A stretch of DNA of 64,000 nucleotides from Rhynchopus sp. YZ270_cl-10 (Eukaryota; Euglenozoa; Diplonemea; Diplonemida; Diplonemidae), in assembly GCA_964035575.1 (NCBI GenBank), contig OZ037888.1:1-64000 (forward strand). The letters run 5' to 3'. The notes below the pieces were generated by a model that was not told where the DNA came from, searched no databases, and worked only from the letters and a program-made list of their open reading frames with translations. Of the stretch, positions 45,206 to 56,547 are shown piece after piece. How positions within the stretch are numbered: position 1 is the first letter of the stretch; the number at the start of each line of letters is the position of its first letter. The translations under genes were made by a program, and so were the position numbers.

Positions 45206-46589
45206 CACAAAATAATGTTCATTCCGGCACCCTTCTGTTGTGTGTGAAATGGGAGGGCACAGGGTGAGTTGTGATTTGTGTCAAAAACTGCTTGAAGAAG
45301 AAGAAAAAAAGGGTGAAGTTGGTCGGGTGCGTTAATGGGCACTGTTGCAAAGTTTGCCTGGTCGGCTTGACGCCAATATGGTTTCTTTACATTGTTGCTA
45401 TGCACGTAAATGCGCGCCGTTTCACAGCCTGGCGACTATCCTCGTTTGCGTGAGTTTCTGCTTGCAGCAGAACAAGGGTTTGCATTAAATAAATGGCAAG
45501 TCCATCTTTTTTCCTTCCAAATTATTTCCCATTGTTGCCATGAGTGCTAACTTCCCCTCCCGCCCCATTCCATTTCAAAAACTGTGGATTCATATTTTAT
45601 TATTTTTTTTTTTTTTTGCTTTCGCTGCTTTTGTTGCTTTTTTTTTGTGTTGTTGTTTTATTTGAAAAATTGTAAGCTTCTCTGGGAGTGGCTTTCGTTA
45701 TTTAGGTTGTCGCAATCCCCATTTTTTGGGATGCAGTAAAAAAAAGACGGGGCTTTTTGTTCACGTGCTCAAAACACTTGAATGATGAATGCATACAGTG
45801 TATGATGCACATCTTAAAAAGATGAACCTAAGCCTCGTGCAGAGTCACCTTATGAAAAGGAGGGAACGAAGAGCTATCAGTGGAACGTACACCGGGAGCC
45901 TTTGTTGAAAATGGTTTCACTGTTCTTGCTTTTTTTAATGCATTACAACGAGGGCTTCCTCGTAGGATAGAGTTGACCCCAAAGTGCTCGCTGCCTGTCG
46001 ATTTGCCGGGTTTGTGATCGGCCTCCCCCTCCTCACCACCCCGACCTCTTCCCGCCAGATCCCCCCAGAAACCTGCCCCACCTGCATAAAAGTTTTCAAT
46101 AACATATAAAAAGGCAAAAGCAGAAAAAGAACAAAATAGCTCCACCCACAGCCTTGCGGTGGCAGTGCAAACGTTGGTGAACTGAAAAATAGGGAAGAAA
46201 AACAAAAAAAGACTAGTGTTCAAAGCATACGTAGGGTCGTGCGTTCCACAGAGCCCCCCTCCCTTCCCTGTGGGTTATAGTAACCCACTTTCTTTTTTAA
46301 CCCCGTTTGATACCGCCCGCCATAGTTGTTGATTCGTTCTGATGGATTAATTTCTATGACGAAAAACACACTGTTTGTGTTGTGATGATTTATGGTAAAC
46401 ATGGTTCAGAGATTAAAACTGCAAAACAATATTTCGCCCACAGCAAAAATATTTGGTCTCCTTTTTGATTTTCAGGGGCAACTCTTTTGAAGACGCTTCT
46501 GCTAATGGGTTGCCGGCAGCGCTACCTTTAGGGATTGGGAAAGGAATACTTACCTGAAAAATTGTGAGCTTCTCGTCCGTTTCCTTCAT
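45206..46589. other. Intergenic region
   Basis: About 1.4 kb of A/T-tract sequence upstream of the helical-repeat gene and downstream of the ESRP-like gene. RC of 46,540-46,575 reads TTTTTCAGGTAAGTATTCC, a good splice-donor look-alike just past the ESRP-like stop, which may reflect a 3' UTR intron. No other gene, tRNA or motif was recognised. Confidence 0.45.
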
Positions 46590-48405
46590 TTACCTGTATC
46601 TGTTTTGGAAGCCACCGCCGTAGCCCCCGCCACCCATTCCGTAGCCACCTCCACCACCACCACCACCACCACCACCACCACCGCCCCCGTAGTTGTTGTT
46701 GTTGTTATTGTTGTAGCTGTTGTAGCCACCACCACCGCCACCCCTTCCACCCTTACCGTATCCACCGTACGGGTTCATGCGGTTGTCCGAGAAGGACGGG
46801 GGTGCACCACCCTGCATCTCCATCTTGGAGCTACGGAAGACCTCAACGTAACGCGGCCCAAGGAGCACCCTGTGATGTGCGTTGTGTGCGTTGTGTTGGA
46901 CATGGAGGAGAATAGAGGGGAAAGTGACACAAAAGAAAGGGGGGGAGAGTTGAAAAAGGGTAACAGTAATCTAGTTGTGGTGTATTCATACTTGTCTTTT
47001 GCGAGGGCACCGTTCACGTCTTGCGACGTCTGGAGTTCGACAAAGGCCTCACCAGACGGGCGGTTGTCTGCGTTGTACACAAGATGGATCCCCTGTGCTG
47101 CGATGTTCAGGCCCTGGAAGAAGTTTGCGATGTCGAGCTCGTTTGCTGCGTACGGCAGCCCACGCAGCTTGACGACGTGGTCTGTACCGTGTCCGCCATG
47201 GAGGGCCACACCCTGTGGGCGCTGTGCCCGCTGAAGCTCTGTCTCTGTTGCACGGTACACCTCCACGTAGCGCGAGCCCATGTAGGCACGGTTGGAGTCG
47301 CGGCTGAGCTCAAGCGCACGGTTCTTGTCCTCCTCGGAGAAGGCCTTGACAAAGGCACATCCGGTGGGGCGGCCGTCAGGTCCCATCTGGATGTGGACGG
47401 AGGCGGGGTGGATGCTGACCTTGTTGTTGAGGAAGAAGGTCTGGATGTCTGTGTCCGTTGCAGAGTACGGGATGCCACGGAGGCGGAGGATGTTGGAGGT
47501 GTTGTTCTGGATCTCGTCCGAGAGGCGCTCTGCCTCGGCAACCTCTTCAGGGGTGGCGGAGAAGATCTCGATGTAGCGTGCGCCGAGCATCTGCCTGTCC
47601 CGCTCGGCAGCCGCACGTGCTGCCTCGTCGTCGGTGAAGAAGGTCACATACGCCTCACCCTTGGAGCGTCCGAGCAGCGAGTCGTACGCCATCACAACCT
47701 TGTTCAACTGGAAGCCTGCGAAGAAGTCGCGCACCTCACGTGCCTCTGCCTGGAACGGCACACCTCTCAAACGAATGCAGCTGCCGTGCACGGTGACCTG
47801 CCCGCCACCGCTGTGCCCTGTTGGGGGCTCTGTGTCGGGGTCCCAGGTGACGGGCTTGACGAAGGAGTGGCCGTTCTGGACGAGCTTTGCTGTGGCCATG
47901 GCGGCAGCCTGTGCACACATGCCGAGGGTGACGTGGTCGCTAGAGAGGCCGAGGGCCGCCATGCACGCAGCAAGGTCGGGCATGCCGCTCTTCTGCACGC
48001 TCTTCGCCGTCTCGTGGCGCAGGTTGAAGAACTTCGACCACGACGCCGACAGCACAATGCCGCGCTGCTTGGTGATCTTTCTAAGCGCGGTCTGGATCTG
48101 CCATGTTCCGTTCACCACCAGGCACCAGCGGCGGCTGTGCTGCGTAAACTGTGAAGGGGCGACGGGTGCATGCTGTTGTCCTGAGCGGACCAATCATTTG
48201 ATTCACATACCTCAGTGAAGACAAAGGACTCAAATGCCTGCACCGCCTGCTTCAAACTGTCGACGTCGTTCTCGTCGACGATCGCAGTCTGTGGCTCGCC
48301 GACTCTGTCGGGGAAGACCGCGCAGAACGAGAGCGAGCTTATCCTGAGCGGAGATTCGGAATGCACGCCCTCAGCGTAGTTGGTCTGTTGTGTTTGGTTT
48401 GTCAT
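46590..48405 (-). CDS. ESRP/hnRNP F/H-like splicing regulator with three qRRMs
   Basis: Three predicted exons (48405-48211, 48172-46992, 46869-46590) give 551 aa. Introns are 38 and 122 nt (GTATGT...CAACAG and GTATGA...ATCACAG). Residues ~25-130 (ISSLSFCAVFPD...WSKFFNLRHETAK) resemble the N-terminal nuclease-fold region of ESRP/Fusilli proteins. Three quasi-RRMs follow at about 196-270, 292-372 and 398-472. Each opens with the hnRNP F/H-type signature (CIRLRGVPF, ILRLRGIPY, VVKLRGLPY) and closes with an RY(I/V)E(I/V)(F/Y) strand. The tail is Gly/Asn/Tyr-rich (GGYNSYNNNNNNNYGG, long Gly runs, ending FQNRYR), a low-complexity region. The family binds G-rich RNA and steers alternative splicing in the nucleus. 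Target RNAs here are unknown. The start is the first ATG, MTNQTQQTNY. Confidence 0.85.
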
Positions 48406-50058
48406 TATAATTATATCCTCACCCTTACATATGCTGCACAATAAGCTGTTGGACCGTACTTACCTGGAAATTTTTGACACAAGACGCACAACATTTGTAC
48501 ATTTACGCAGCTTTTCTTGTCTTGATATTACACCAAAAAAGAAGAGGAGAAAAGGAGTGAGGAGTGAGGTACATACCGCCACGTCGAGACACACAAAATC
48601 GGTGTACGACGTCATCGTTTATGCAATGTAAAAACAGCCGTAGCCCCTTAGGGTGTGTGTTGTGCGTTTGCAGGGGAAAGGCTTCGAATTGGGGAAATGA
48701 TAAAAGTCGTCTTTTTTTTTTTTGTTGTTTTCCAAGGACACGCCCAATAAAAAAAGGCTAGAAGCATGCATTGTACTGCCTGGTGTGCCCCGCTTTTATT
48801 TCTCTGCGGGCTTTTCGTAAGGGAACGGACTGACCCGCGAGGTAGAGAGAGAGAAAACATCGGAGGGACACAGAAAGAGCTTTGGTCCAAAGGGAAAAGG
48901 GGGTTTGACCCCTTCCTCAAGGTTGTATTGGGGGTAAGGTTTGTAAAACCGGGTTTGGAGAGAAAGTGGGACATAGAGGATTGCTGTCTCCATTTAGTGT
49001 GAAAATAAACAAAAAAAAACTGCACAAAAACACACAAAAAAAGTAAAAAGGAAGAGAAAAAAACGAGATAAAAAAAAATATTGGTCAGATGATCCGCGCT
49101 CTCTGTGCTGAGTCACCTAAGAAAGACCTGAGGACCTCCCTGAGGTGGCTAGTAGTTTTCCTTTGCTAGCGTTGCAAAAGAGTCAGGGAGATGAGGGACA
49201 ACACAATGCACACTGCAGGCAATGTTTGCTCTCTGATATAATGTAGTTTCCCTTTGGTTTTTCGACAAATCACCAGACGGGTTTTCATGTCATTTTTGTT
49301 GTTGTTTACAATCAGGGTTTCAATGCAAGGTTTCGGGGTTTAGAGAAATGAGGGCCCTGCATTAAAAACCCTGTCTCACAATGACAATCATCGCTCAAAT
49401 ATTACCCAAAAATAGCGTTCCTTTTTCCACAATACTTTTGTCACACTTTTTTTTTACAGAGCCAGCAAAACGCTGGTAAACGAAGAAACCTCACTGTGTA
49501 CGCCTTGTTCCTGCGTTGCCTTGGGAATCAATGGGAGATGACCAAGAGATCGTGTTTGTGCTTTATTTGTGTTTTAAAAACGCATCTGAAAAAAAAAAGA
49601 GAAAAATAGAGAAAAGTTGGATAGATTGACCTAAGTTCTCGCGTACTCGATCACCTTGAAAAATAAATTGAACATGGGGGTGTTTTCCCAACGGATGGTT
49701 TATGGTTAGTTTTGTTTAAACTCTGTCTTTTTTTTGTCCCACTTTTGGTCACGTTCGGTCCCTAAGGGGTTAATAGTACAACAAGACCTTGACAGCCAAA
49801 GGCATATGAGACATTTCTGAGATTGGCCAACACACGTGCCCCCCACCCCGCCTTGCCCGCCTAACAAGTGAAAACTTTTTTGCGAGGCTTTTTGTTGGCC
49901 CGGTTAATCGCTTTTTACATTCGGATTTAAAATAAAAAAAGGGTTGATTTGAAGTACAACAACCCGCTCGTACCTTGGTACATGACCGGCTGCACCGGGG
50001 GTGGACCCAACCATGCAGTCCTACATCCATTTCGTGTTTTACATCTGATAAAACGTTC
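48406..50058. other. Intergenic region
   Basis: 1.65 kb between the ESRP-like start and the macro-gene stop. RC near 48,455 reads TTTCCAGGTAAGTACGG and RC near 48,425 has GTGCAGCATATG, so a ~31-nt 5' UTR intron before the ESRP-like start is possible. There are many A/T runs. No convincing gene, tRNA or promoter element was recognised. Confidence 0.45.
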
Positions 50059-51317
50059 TTATTCTTCAGTCTCCTCTCTCTCTCGTGGCGGCAGTATGCC
50101 CTCGCTAGCCTCGCGTGCAAGGGTTGTGGGTGAGGCTGCCTCCTCCTCCTGGGGAGCTTGTGCAGGGGCAGGTGTGGGGGTTGGTGCAGCAACGGGAATA
50201 TGCCTGTCCACGTGTCGTTCAAAGTACCCCACAGTGTCCGAGTCAAAGTTCACGTATCGCACTTCTTGCAAGTGTCCTGTATTTATTATTTTTGGGCGTT
50301 GTTTTCGAGAGTCGAGTCAAAAACAAAAACAAAAACAAAAACAAAGAAAAGAGTTCACAAACCTGTCCAGTTCGGAGATGTGTCAAAGTCCTGTGCAGCC
50401 TGAATCAGAATCTCAGCACACTTGTCTTTCGGGAAACGGAAGAGACCTGATTGGATATGTGAAATGACAAATGCAAAATGATATTGAAATGCAATGAATG
50501 GACTTGCTGTGCGCAAGGAACGTCCAACAACTCCTAGTCGATACATACCACTGCTGATGGCTGGGATGGAGATGGACTTGCACTGCAGCAAGTCGGCTTT
50601 GATCAGGGCGGTGTCTATACTCTGCGGAAAATAGAAGTGACAAAAAACCCCCAAAGAAAAAGCCATACCGCCCGCAAGAGCGCAATCTCCTGCCCATCCC
50701 CCTCCTCCCAGATGGGCCCGACAACGTGGAAGCAGTACTGCGCTTGCATGTTGCCAGCACGGGTGACCGCAAGCTCGCCAGTGGGTATGGGGCCGTGCTG
50801 GCGCAGCCACTCGTCAGATTCCCTGCGTATCGACGCACCACCCTTCTTCACAATGGCACGCGCAAGTCCCGCACCGTGCGACAGACGCGAGTTCGCTGCG
50901 TTAACAATCACATCAACGTTTTCGCACGTGATGTCGCCCAGCCCAATGGTAAGCTTAAGACCGTTCGCAAAGGTTCGGGTACGTTTTATTTTGATGTCTG
51001 TGCCTATTGACTGGTCGGGCTGTGGTTGTGTATGATGTTGTTATATGATATAATGTAGAGAGGGAAAGGGAGGGGACATATGATGCCTCCTACTCATCAA
51101 CAGAGAACTTCGAACGTGACTCTCATGCACACGTCAGACAAAAAAAAAACTAAGGTGGGTATTGAGCTGGATGTACCTTTGTAGGAAGGATGCGTGCGCC
51201 GCTTGTCCGCCGTTCTGGGACACTGAAAACACGCCCACCACGACCGCCACCGCCACCGCCACCGCCACCACCACTGCCCCCCATGGCCTTACCCCCTCCA
51301 CCCCAGGAGGATTTCAT
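50059..51317 (-). CDS. Macro-domain protein (macroH2A-type macro module)
   Basis: Five predicted exons (51317-51177, 51019-50669, 50621-50549, 50446-50363, 50276-50059) give 288 aa. Introns are 157, 47, 102 and 86 nt, all GT-AG and frame-consistent. A glycine-rich start (MKSSWGGGGKAMGGS and a ~10-Gly run from GGC/GGT repeats) precedes the macro domain at about 60-215. Visible motifs are GDITCENVDVIVNAANS (ADP-ribose-binding loop, with Asn in VNAAN), GAGLARAIVKKGG, IPTGELAVTRAG, FHVVGPIW, SISIPAISSGLFRFP and VRYVNFDSDTVGYF. Macro domains bind or remove ADP-ribose. Asn in VNAANS and the glycine-rich loop are kept, but catalysis cannot be judged by eye. The C-terminus is Pro/Ala/Glu-rich and likely disordered. 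Same strand as the Gemin5-like gene, 240 bp away. Confidence 0.88.
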
Positions 51318-51557
51318 TATCACCGCAGCGCGTCTTATTGTGTTGTGTGGTGTGCCTTGAGGTGTGTGTTGTTGTTTTGTTCGTGGCCACCCAGTTCGCC
51401 CCATTCTTTCTCGACATGTCTTTTTCCAGCGCAGCAAAAAAATAAAGCGAAATGGGGCGAAATGTTAGCGAGTCTCCCTTGAAGTTGAAATTTAAAAAAT
51501 GCTGTTTTGCTTCTACTGATATCTGTTCAGACGGTTCTGTGTCACTATCCCACCCCA

Positions 51558-54500
51558 CTACTCCCCTTCTCCCTCAGCAGCAGAAAGCCGCTGCCGCTTC
51601 GCCACGTTCACACATTGGGCAGTGGCCCAGCCATCCGGCTCGCAACCACCACCACCACTCTTCCCCGCATAACGCTCTGAGACACGCAGGGCAAAGGTTG
51701 TTGGACCAGCGCCTTCTGTTCCTTCGTTCCCGTCTTCTCCTTTGCTCTTCTCTTCGTGTGCCCGAAGTGCAATGTCGTCTGCGCGAGCCGAAGCCTGCAG
51801 CTGCCTGGCATAGGTCTCTGCAGACCCGTCGTCCAGGAGGAGCGCCAGGAAGAGGGACCCGAGCACACACACAGAGCGCTCGCTCAGGTACACCCATCCG
51901 CCATCAGCCTCGAGCAAGACGTCTAACGTGGCCTCGCTCTGTTGTCGGACAAACGCCTCGACACGCTGCTGCAGCGGCACGGTGCTGTCTTTGCACAGGA
52001 TCAGAACCGCATCAGAAGGACGCCTACAGGCCAGAGCGCACAACGTCTGCTGCGTCGACACCCAGCACTGCGTGGACAGCATGTTGCCTTGCACCGTGCG
52101 GAGCAGAGCACTCTGCGTGCAGTCCTCCGTCAGGAAGGCCAACGGCGACACATCGTCGCCTTTCATGAGCCCCCAGAAGTAGCACAGCGCAGCCCTGCAG
52201 AACACAGCCGGGTGCGGGGACAGCGCTGCCTCCGTGCAGCCAGCACACCCTCTGGCCTCTTTGCCCTTTTGCGGCAAAGCGGTCACCAGACACGCAAGAG
52301 GGAGGTGTTGTTTGCTGAGGGCTGTGAAGCGTGGCGCCACAAGCAAGGCAGGCATGGGACCACCGCCTAGGTACGCACGCAGACCGTCGTGGAAGTGCAG
52401 GCGTGCAAATGAGTCGCGCGCCTGGTTGACGGAGGCGGTGACGTCGGAAGCGACCTCCCCACTGGCAAGGTCTCGTTCATGCAGTGCACGCGCTGCGTCG
52501 CATGCGGCACTGTGCTCTGTGCGCGCTACGATGCCGGACTCGAGAAGGGCACGCCAGGTGGCGGTGTGGTGTTCCGTGTCTGACCAACCAGGGACTGCTT
52601 TGTTGAGGATCTTGTGCAGGCTGTCTGAATGATTGGTGTACTCTCCACAAGCATGTGGTGTGGCCAGACAAGGCGGCCCCTCCTCCAGCGCAAGCGCCTC
52701 CAGCAGCAGCCCCTTCGCACGCAGCATCACCCCCGCCGCCTCTGTGCCCCCAGCAGCAACCAGCGCAGCTGCTGCGTACACAGGTGCCCCAGCACGCCCC
52801 TCGCCTAGAGACGCCCGCACTGCCCGCTGCCAGTATCCCGTCCCGAAGTGCGGTGACAGGGCCAACCCCAGCAGCGTCTGAGTCGCCGTCGCCAAGGATG
52901 TGTGGTCCACCTCTGTGCAACTCTGCGCACCGATGAGCTGCGAGACCACACCCAGCTGCAGACCCTTCCCCTTGCGGAGGCTCTCCGCAAGGTGGTTCAC
53001 GAAGAGCGACGCGAAGCTGCCTGATGCACCGTGTCCTGGCCGCTCTCCGACTCCTAGCGTGTCCAGCGCGCGCAACAGCGCCGCCTCTGCACGCTGCTGT
53101 TGTGCAGCTACGTCTACAGAGGGTGGCGGCAACGAGGCGGTCACTGCCGACGCCACATCCCCTGCACCCCACCATGACACTGCCGCCGCACGCATCGCAC
53201 TCAGGTCAAGCTTCGGCTGTGCAGGCACAGCCCCTGTCGCCACTTTCACCTCCTTCACCTCCCTCACCGAAAGCGGCGCCTCTGGTGGCCCCGTCAGCAC
53301 ACCGTTGCCGACAGCTTCTGGAACAACCTGCAGACACACAACCCCTTCCTGACCTAACCCCTGCAGATGACGGACGAGAGGCGTGACAGAGATGGATTCG
53401 CCCCCTGGGTTCACAACATCCCCTTCTTCTGTGGTGACAACAGAGAGCGCAGCCTTGCAGGTGGAGTCGTCACCACAAGAGTAGAGCCTTTGTACGTTGT
53501 TCGACTGCACCCAGAGTATATCGTAGACACGTCCTGTGTGCTGTCTAACAGAGAGCAACGGTGCGAGACACACCTTCCCCTCTGACGGCAACGACAGCAG
53601 CCAGAGCTGCGCAGTGCCGTCGTACGACGCTGTTGCGAAGAGGGATGCCTCCGCCGTGCCCCCCTCCGCTGCGGGCATGAACTTTGCATTGGGCACGTCC
53701 CCTGCGTGGCGCGCCTCGGCTACCAGCAAGTCTGCTGTGAGGTTCGCCCTGCACAGCGCAGCATCCTCACGTGGTGCCAGCAGCGTGGTGGCATCGAGGA
53801 CCTGCAGTGTGCCGCCTGCGAAGGTGACGACCGCCATCAAGCGTGCGCCGCATTGCGCTACGTCGAGGCCCAGCAGACGTGCTCCGTGGTACTGCCTGCC
53901 GTGCACTAGGCGAGGGTCCGTCTGAGGAGCCTGCGGCAGGCTGCGCAACACAGGTGTCACAAAGTGGTACACATCCACGACACCGCTCTGCCCACCGACG
54001 AAGAGCAAGCGTGGCAGCACTCCTTTGTACTGGTTGGCATGCTCGGGGAGGTGGTGCAGGACAAGTGCGCTTGCGGCAGAGTCGCGCTGTGCATCACCAC
54101 CAGCCATGTGCCCGAAACTGATGCGCTTCACTGCAGCCAGCTTCGTCGATATGTTCACCGGCTGGCCTTTGTAAATAGGGTTCTCGAAGATCTGTAAAAA
54201 GGGAGTGATAAATTCTACAAATTGTTCCACATCGGGACGGCTTGGAATAGCTTTGGAATAGTGCACATTCCTTAACTTTCCTGGCTGAGATCTGGAGAAT
54301 GAGAACACTGCTCTTTCTCCAGATGTTTTGAAAACAAAAATGTATACCTTGCCGTCGGTCCCCACTGAGAAGACAGCAACACCCGGCCCACTGTAGATTC
54401 CATTGGAGGTGCGCACAACGTAGAGGGGGTCTTTGCGGGGCGACTTGAGTTCTGCCATCTTGTAGCGCACCTCTTGCGGCAGCGCGTCTGCGGTGGCGGT

Positions 54501-55952
54501 GGCGGCTTTGTGTGATATCTCTGTGTGGTAGAGACAGCCGTTTGCGAGGCCGACTGCAATGCTTGTGGCAGAGACGCAGGCGAGGCTGGTGGGCTTGGCA
54601 GGGAGGCCTTCTAGCCTGCGCATCTGCACGGTGCCTGTACTGTGCTGCAGCACCACTACGATCGCACGGTCCGCCGAAGCCAACGCCGCACGCACACCCC
54701 ACCCCTCCACCGCAGCCTGCCCCACCACAGACGCACCACAGTTCACGGCACCACCCACACACATCAATCTCCCACCACCACTGCGACTCCACGCCTCATC
54801 ACAGCGATGCCACTCCACAGCACGCTCCCTCCCAAAGACAACGACCCCCCGCGCAGCCGTTGCATGCAACGCAAACACGGGTAGTCCACTTCCTTTGGTG
54901 AATATCTTGAATTCGACCCTGGGTGCTTCCTCTGCAGGGGGAGAGGAAAGGAGCGGAGTCAAATCGTAGCAGATCAGTGCACCCGAGAGAGGCGCGGAGG
55001 CAAGCAGACGACCCTCTGGGGCAGCTGACAGTGCGATGAAGCGCGCTGCGTAGCCGTCGCTGTCTCTGCGTGCCTTAAGAGTGTTCGGAAGAAACAGCTT
55101 CATCTGCGCTACCAGCACCGCAGGCTGTGCACCCTCTACCAGAGCGCTTCTGCTGACCTGCACGGATTGGTCCTTGGAGGAGGTGACAAAAAGGGTCTCA
55201 CCACCTGCTTCGTACACCGCTATGCCCTGCACAGCCTCTGTGTGGTATGTTGCTAAGGCAATGGGGGCCTGCAGCTTCTCCATGTTGAAGACCAGAAGCT
55301 TTCCGGAGAGGTAGCCGACAGCTGCGTAGAGGGTGTGCTGTGCAGAACGCCGGAAGAGCTTGACCACTGTAGGGATCATCGCGTTGGGTGCCTTCTGTGG
55401 AGCGGATTTGAGTGCGCACGGTGCGTCGTGGTGGCGGCGTGTCGCGTGGAGGAGGGTCAGCCCACCACGGTAGTCCGCTACCACAGCGTCGCCCTGCGAG
55501 GTGCACAGTGCCTTCACGATGCTGCCGACCGAAACCGACGTGAGCAGCACAACCTCCACCTTGCCGGTCAGCAGTGTGGACACATCCCACAGCGAGACCG
55601 TCCCTGCCTCGTCGCCAGACAGAACAAGAAGCGTCCCTGCGTGCGGTGTCATGAACGCCACGCTCGTCACCTTCGCTGTGTGGGTAAGTGCAGGGGTAGC
55701 GGGGAGCGAGATCGGCTGTACATCAAACGCCGGTGTCTCTGTGTACGCCGCAAAGCAGATCGTGGCGCGTGCAGCATAGCATATGAACCCCCCTGAAGAG
55801 GTGGCGTGCAGTGCGGACACGTCGGGACACTCCCAATTGCACGAGGGGATCACATTTTGCATTTCCTCGTGTGTCCCTAAGGGGTGCATGAGTGATGATG
55901 GGGAGGGGAAGGAGGGAGAGAAGTGCATATCATACGACAAACGTATGGGCAT
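51558..55952 (-). CDS. Gemin5-like WD40 protein (snRNA/mRNA-binding, SMN-complex type)
   Basis: Two beta-propellers and a helical C-terminal half, as in Gemin5 (human ~1,500 aa). The N-terminus IPSCNWECPDVSALHA...FICYAARATICF parallels the Gemin5 start (PSPNWYC...FGFAARTSVFL). WD-like strands include SGDEAGTVSLWDVST, FVGGQSGVVDVYHF, FATASYDGTAQLWLLSLP and HTGRVYDILWVQ...YSCGDDSTCK. After about residue 930 the chain is Ala/Leu-rich helices, like the TPR-like dimerisation region. A 156-nt, stop-free GT-AG segment at 54192-54347 is probably an intron: spliced length 1,412 aa, unspliced 1,464 aa from ATG at 55952. Later ATGs at 55889 and 55862 are also possible starts. Gemin5 recognises snRNAs for Sm-core assembly. 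Other large WD40 scaffolds remain possible. Confidence 0.72.
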   Translation of the reverse strand: MPIRLSYDMHFSPSFPSPSSLMHPLGTHEEMQNVIPSCNWECPDVSALHATSSGGFICYAARATICFAAYTETPAFDVQPISLPATPALTHTAKVTSVAFMTPHAGTLLVLSGDEAGTVSLWDVSTLLTGKVEVVLLTSVSVGSIVKALCTSQGDAVVADYRGGLTLLHATRRHHDAPCALKSAPQKAPNAMIPTVVKLFRRSAQHTLYAAVGYLSGKLLVFNMEKLQAPIALATYHTEAVQGIAVYEAGGETLFVTSSKDQSVQVSRSALVEGAQPAVLVAQMKLFLPNTLKARRDSDGYAARFIALSAAPEGRLLASAPLSGALICYDLTPLLSSPPAEEAPRVEFKIFTKGSGLPVFALHATAARGVVVFGRERAVEWHRCDEAWSRSGGGRLMCVGGAVNCGASVVGQAAVEGWGVRAALASADRAIVVVLQHSTGTVQMRRLEGLPAKPTSLACVSATSIAVGLANGCLYHTEISHKAATATADALPQEVRYKMAELKSPRKDPLYVVRTSNGIYSGPGVAVFSVGTDGKVYIFVFKTSGERAVFSFSRSQPGKLRNVHYSKAIPSRPDVEQFVEFITPFLQIFENPIYKGQPVNISTKLAAVKRISFGHMAGGDAQRDSAASALVLHHLPEHANQYKGVLPRLLFVGGQSGVVDVYHFVTPVLRSLPQAPQTDPRLVHGRQYHGARLLGLDVAQCGARLMAVVTFAGGTLQVLDATTLLAPREDAALCRANLTADLLVAEARHAGDVPNAKFMPAAEGGTAEASLFATASYDGTAQLWLLSLPSEGKVCLAPLLSVRQHTGRVYDILWVQSNNVQRLYSCGDDSTCKAALSVVTTEEGDVVNPGGESISVTPLVRHLQGLGQEGVVCLQVVPEAVGNGVLTGPPEAPLSVREVKEVKVATGAVPAQPKLDLSAMRAAAVSWWGAGDVASAVTASLPPPSVDVAAQQQRAEAALLRALDTLGVGERPGHGASGSFASLFVNHLAESLRKGKGLQLGVVSQLIGAQSCTEVDHTSLATATQTLLGLALSPHFGTGYWQRAVRASLGEGRAGAPVYAAAALVAAGGTEAAGVMLRAKGLLLEALALEEGPPCLATPHACGEYTNHSDSLHKILNKAVPGWSDTEHHTATWRALLESGIVARTEHSAACDAARALHERDLASGEVASDVTASVNQARDSFARLHFHDGLRAYLGGGPMPALLVAPRFTALSKQHLPLACLVTALPQKGKEARGCAGCTEAALSPHPAVFCRAALCYFWGLMKGDDVSPLAFLTEDCTQSALLRTVQGNMLSTQCWVSTQQTLCALACRRPSDAVLILCKDSTVPLQQRVEAFVRQQSEATLDVLLEADGGWVYLSERSVCVLGSLFLALLLDDGSAETYARQLQASARADDIALRAHEEKSKGEDGNEGTEGAGPTTFALRVSERYAGKSGGGGCEPDGWATAQCVNVAKRQRLSAAEGEGE

Positions 55953-56547
55953 TTGTACATTTTTTTTATTTTGCTGTATCGACAACTCACCTACTGTAAA
56001 ATGTCTGCACTCAAATGGGTTATACTTGAAGGAAAAGCCATGAAGAGGTGAAAGGGCTACCTACAGCACCGTTTGTGTTTCGCAAAAAAACGCTCCCCCC
56101 CCTCCCGCCCTAAAGTTGCCACCCAATCCCCCGCAACCACAATCTCTCACTCAAGAGTACTTTGAAAAGTGTATCCTACGTTCTGCTAGCGAACATCAGA
56201 CTTAACGATAGAGGCAACGCATGACAAAAGAATCTTCGTTTTGCAGGGAGGGGAAAATAGAAAAAAAAAGCTGCAACCATAGCAGGCCTCCCTAACGGGG
56301 TAAAGGCAGGTCAATTGGTTTGGGGGTTTAGGGTGGGTGGGTGGGACTACCAAAGGAACCCAAAAAAAAAAAGCAACGGAAACAAACACAAAAAGCCTTT
56401 TTTGAAACGAAAGGAGTTTCACATGCAGGGAAATAGCTCCATATACCGAATTATGCGACATCGCATAATTCTGGATTTTTGGGCAGGGTTTTATCTCCTT
56501 ATATGTTAGTGGTCCCTAGACCGGGTAAAATAAAAAAAAAAAAAATA
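55953..56547. other. Spacer between the Gemin5-like gene and the TIR-element nest
   Basis: About 600 bp upstream of the Gemin5-like gene, presumably including its promoter. Two oppositely oriented short tracts with TATGCGACATCGCATAAT lie at ~56,452-56,470, a small palindrome. It ends with CCCTAGACCGGGTAAAAT and an A-run. No gene is seen. Confidence 0.5.

Noticed and set aside
46605-46760. Long poly-Thr/Val frame near the ESRP-like 3' end
   Set aside because: Antisense of the glycine-rich tail codons.
47021-48154. 377-codon plus-strand frame opposite the ESRP-like gene
   Set aside because: Antisense to clear qRRM coding sequence in GC-rich DNA. Composition is low-complexity Val/Leu/Cys with no motif.
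49079-49200. Possible structured RNA in the 48.4-50.1 kb spacer (paired GAGTCACC / AGGACCTCCCTGAGG stretches)
   Set aside because: Only short imperfect pairing by eye, with no tRNA or snRNA signature.
51452-52168. Plus-strand frames opposite the Gemin5-like gene
   Set aside because: Antisense to the long WD40 protein. They arise from high GC and scarce stops.
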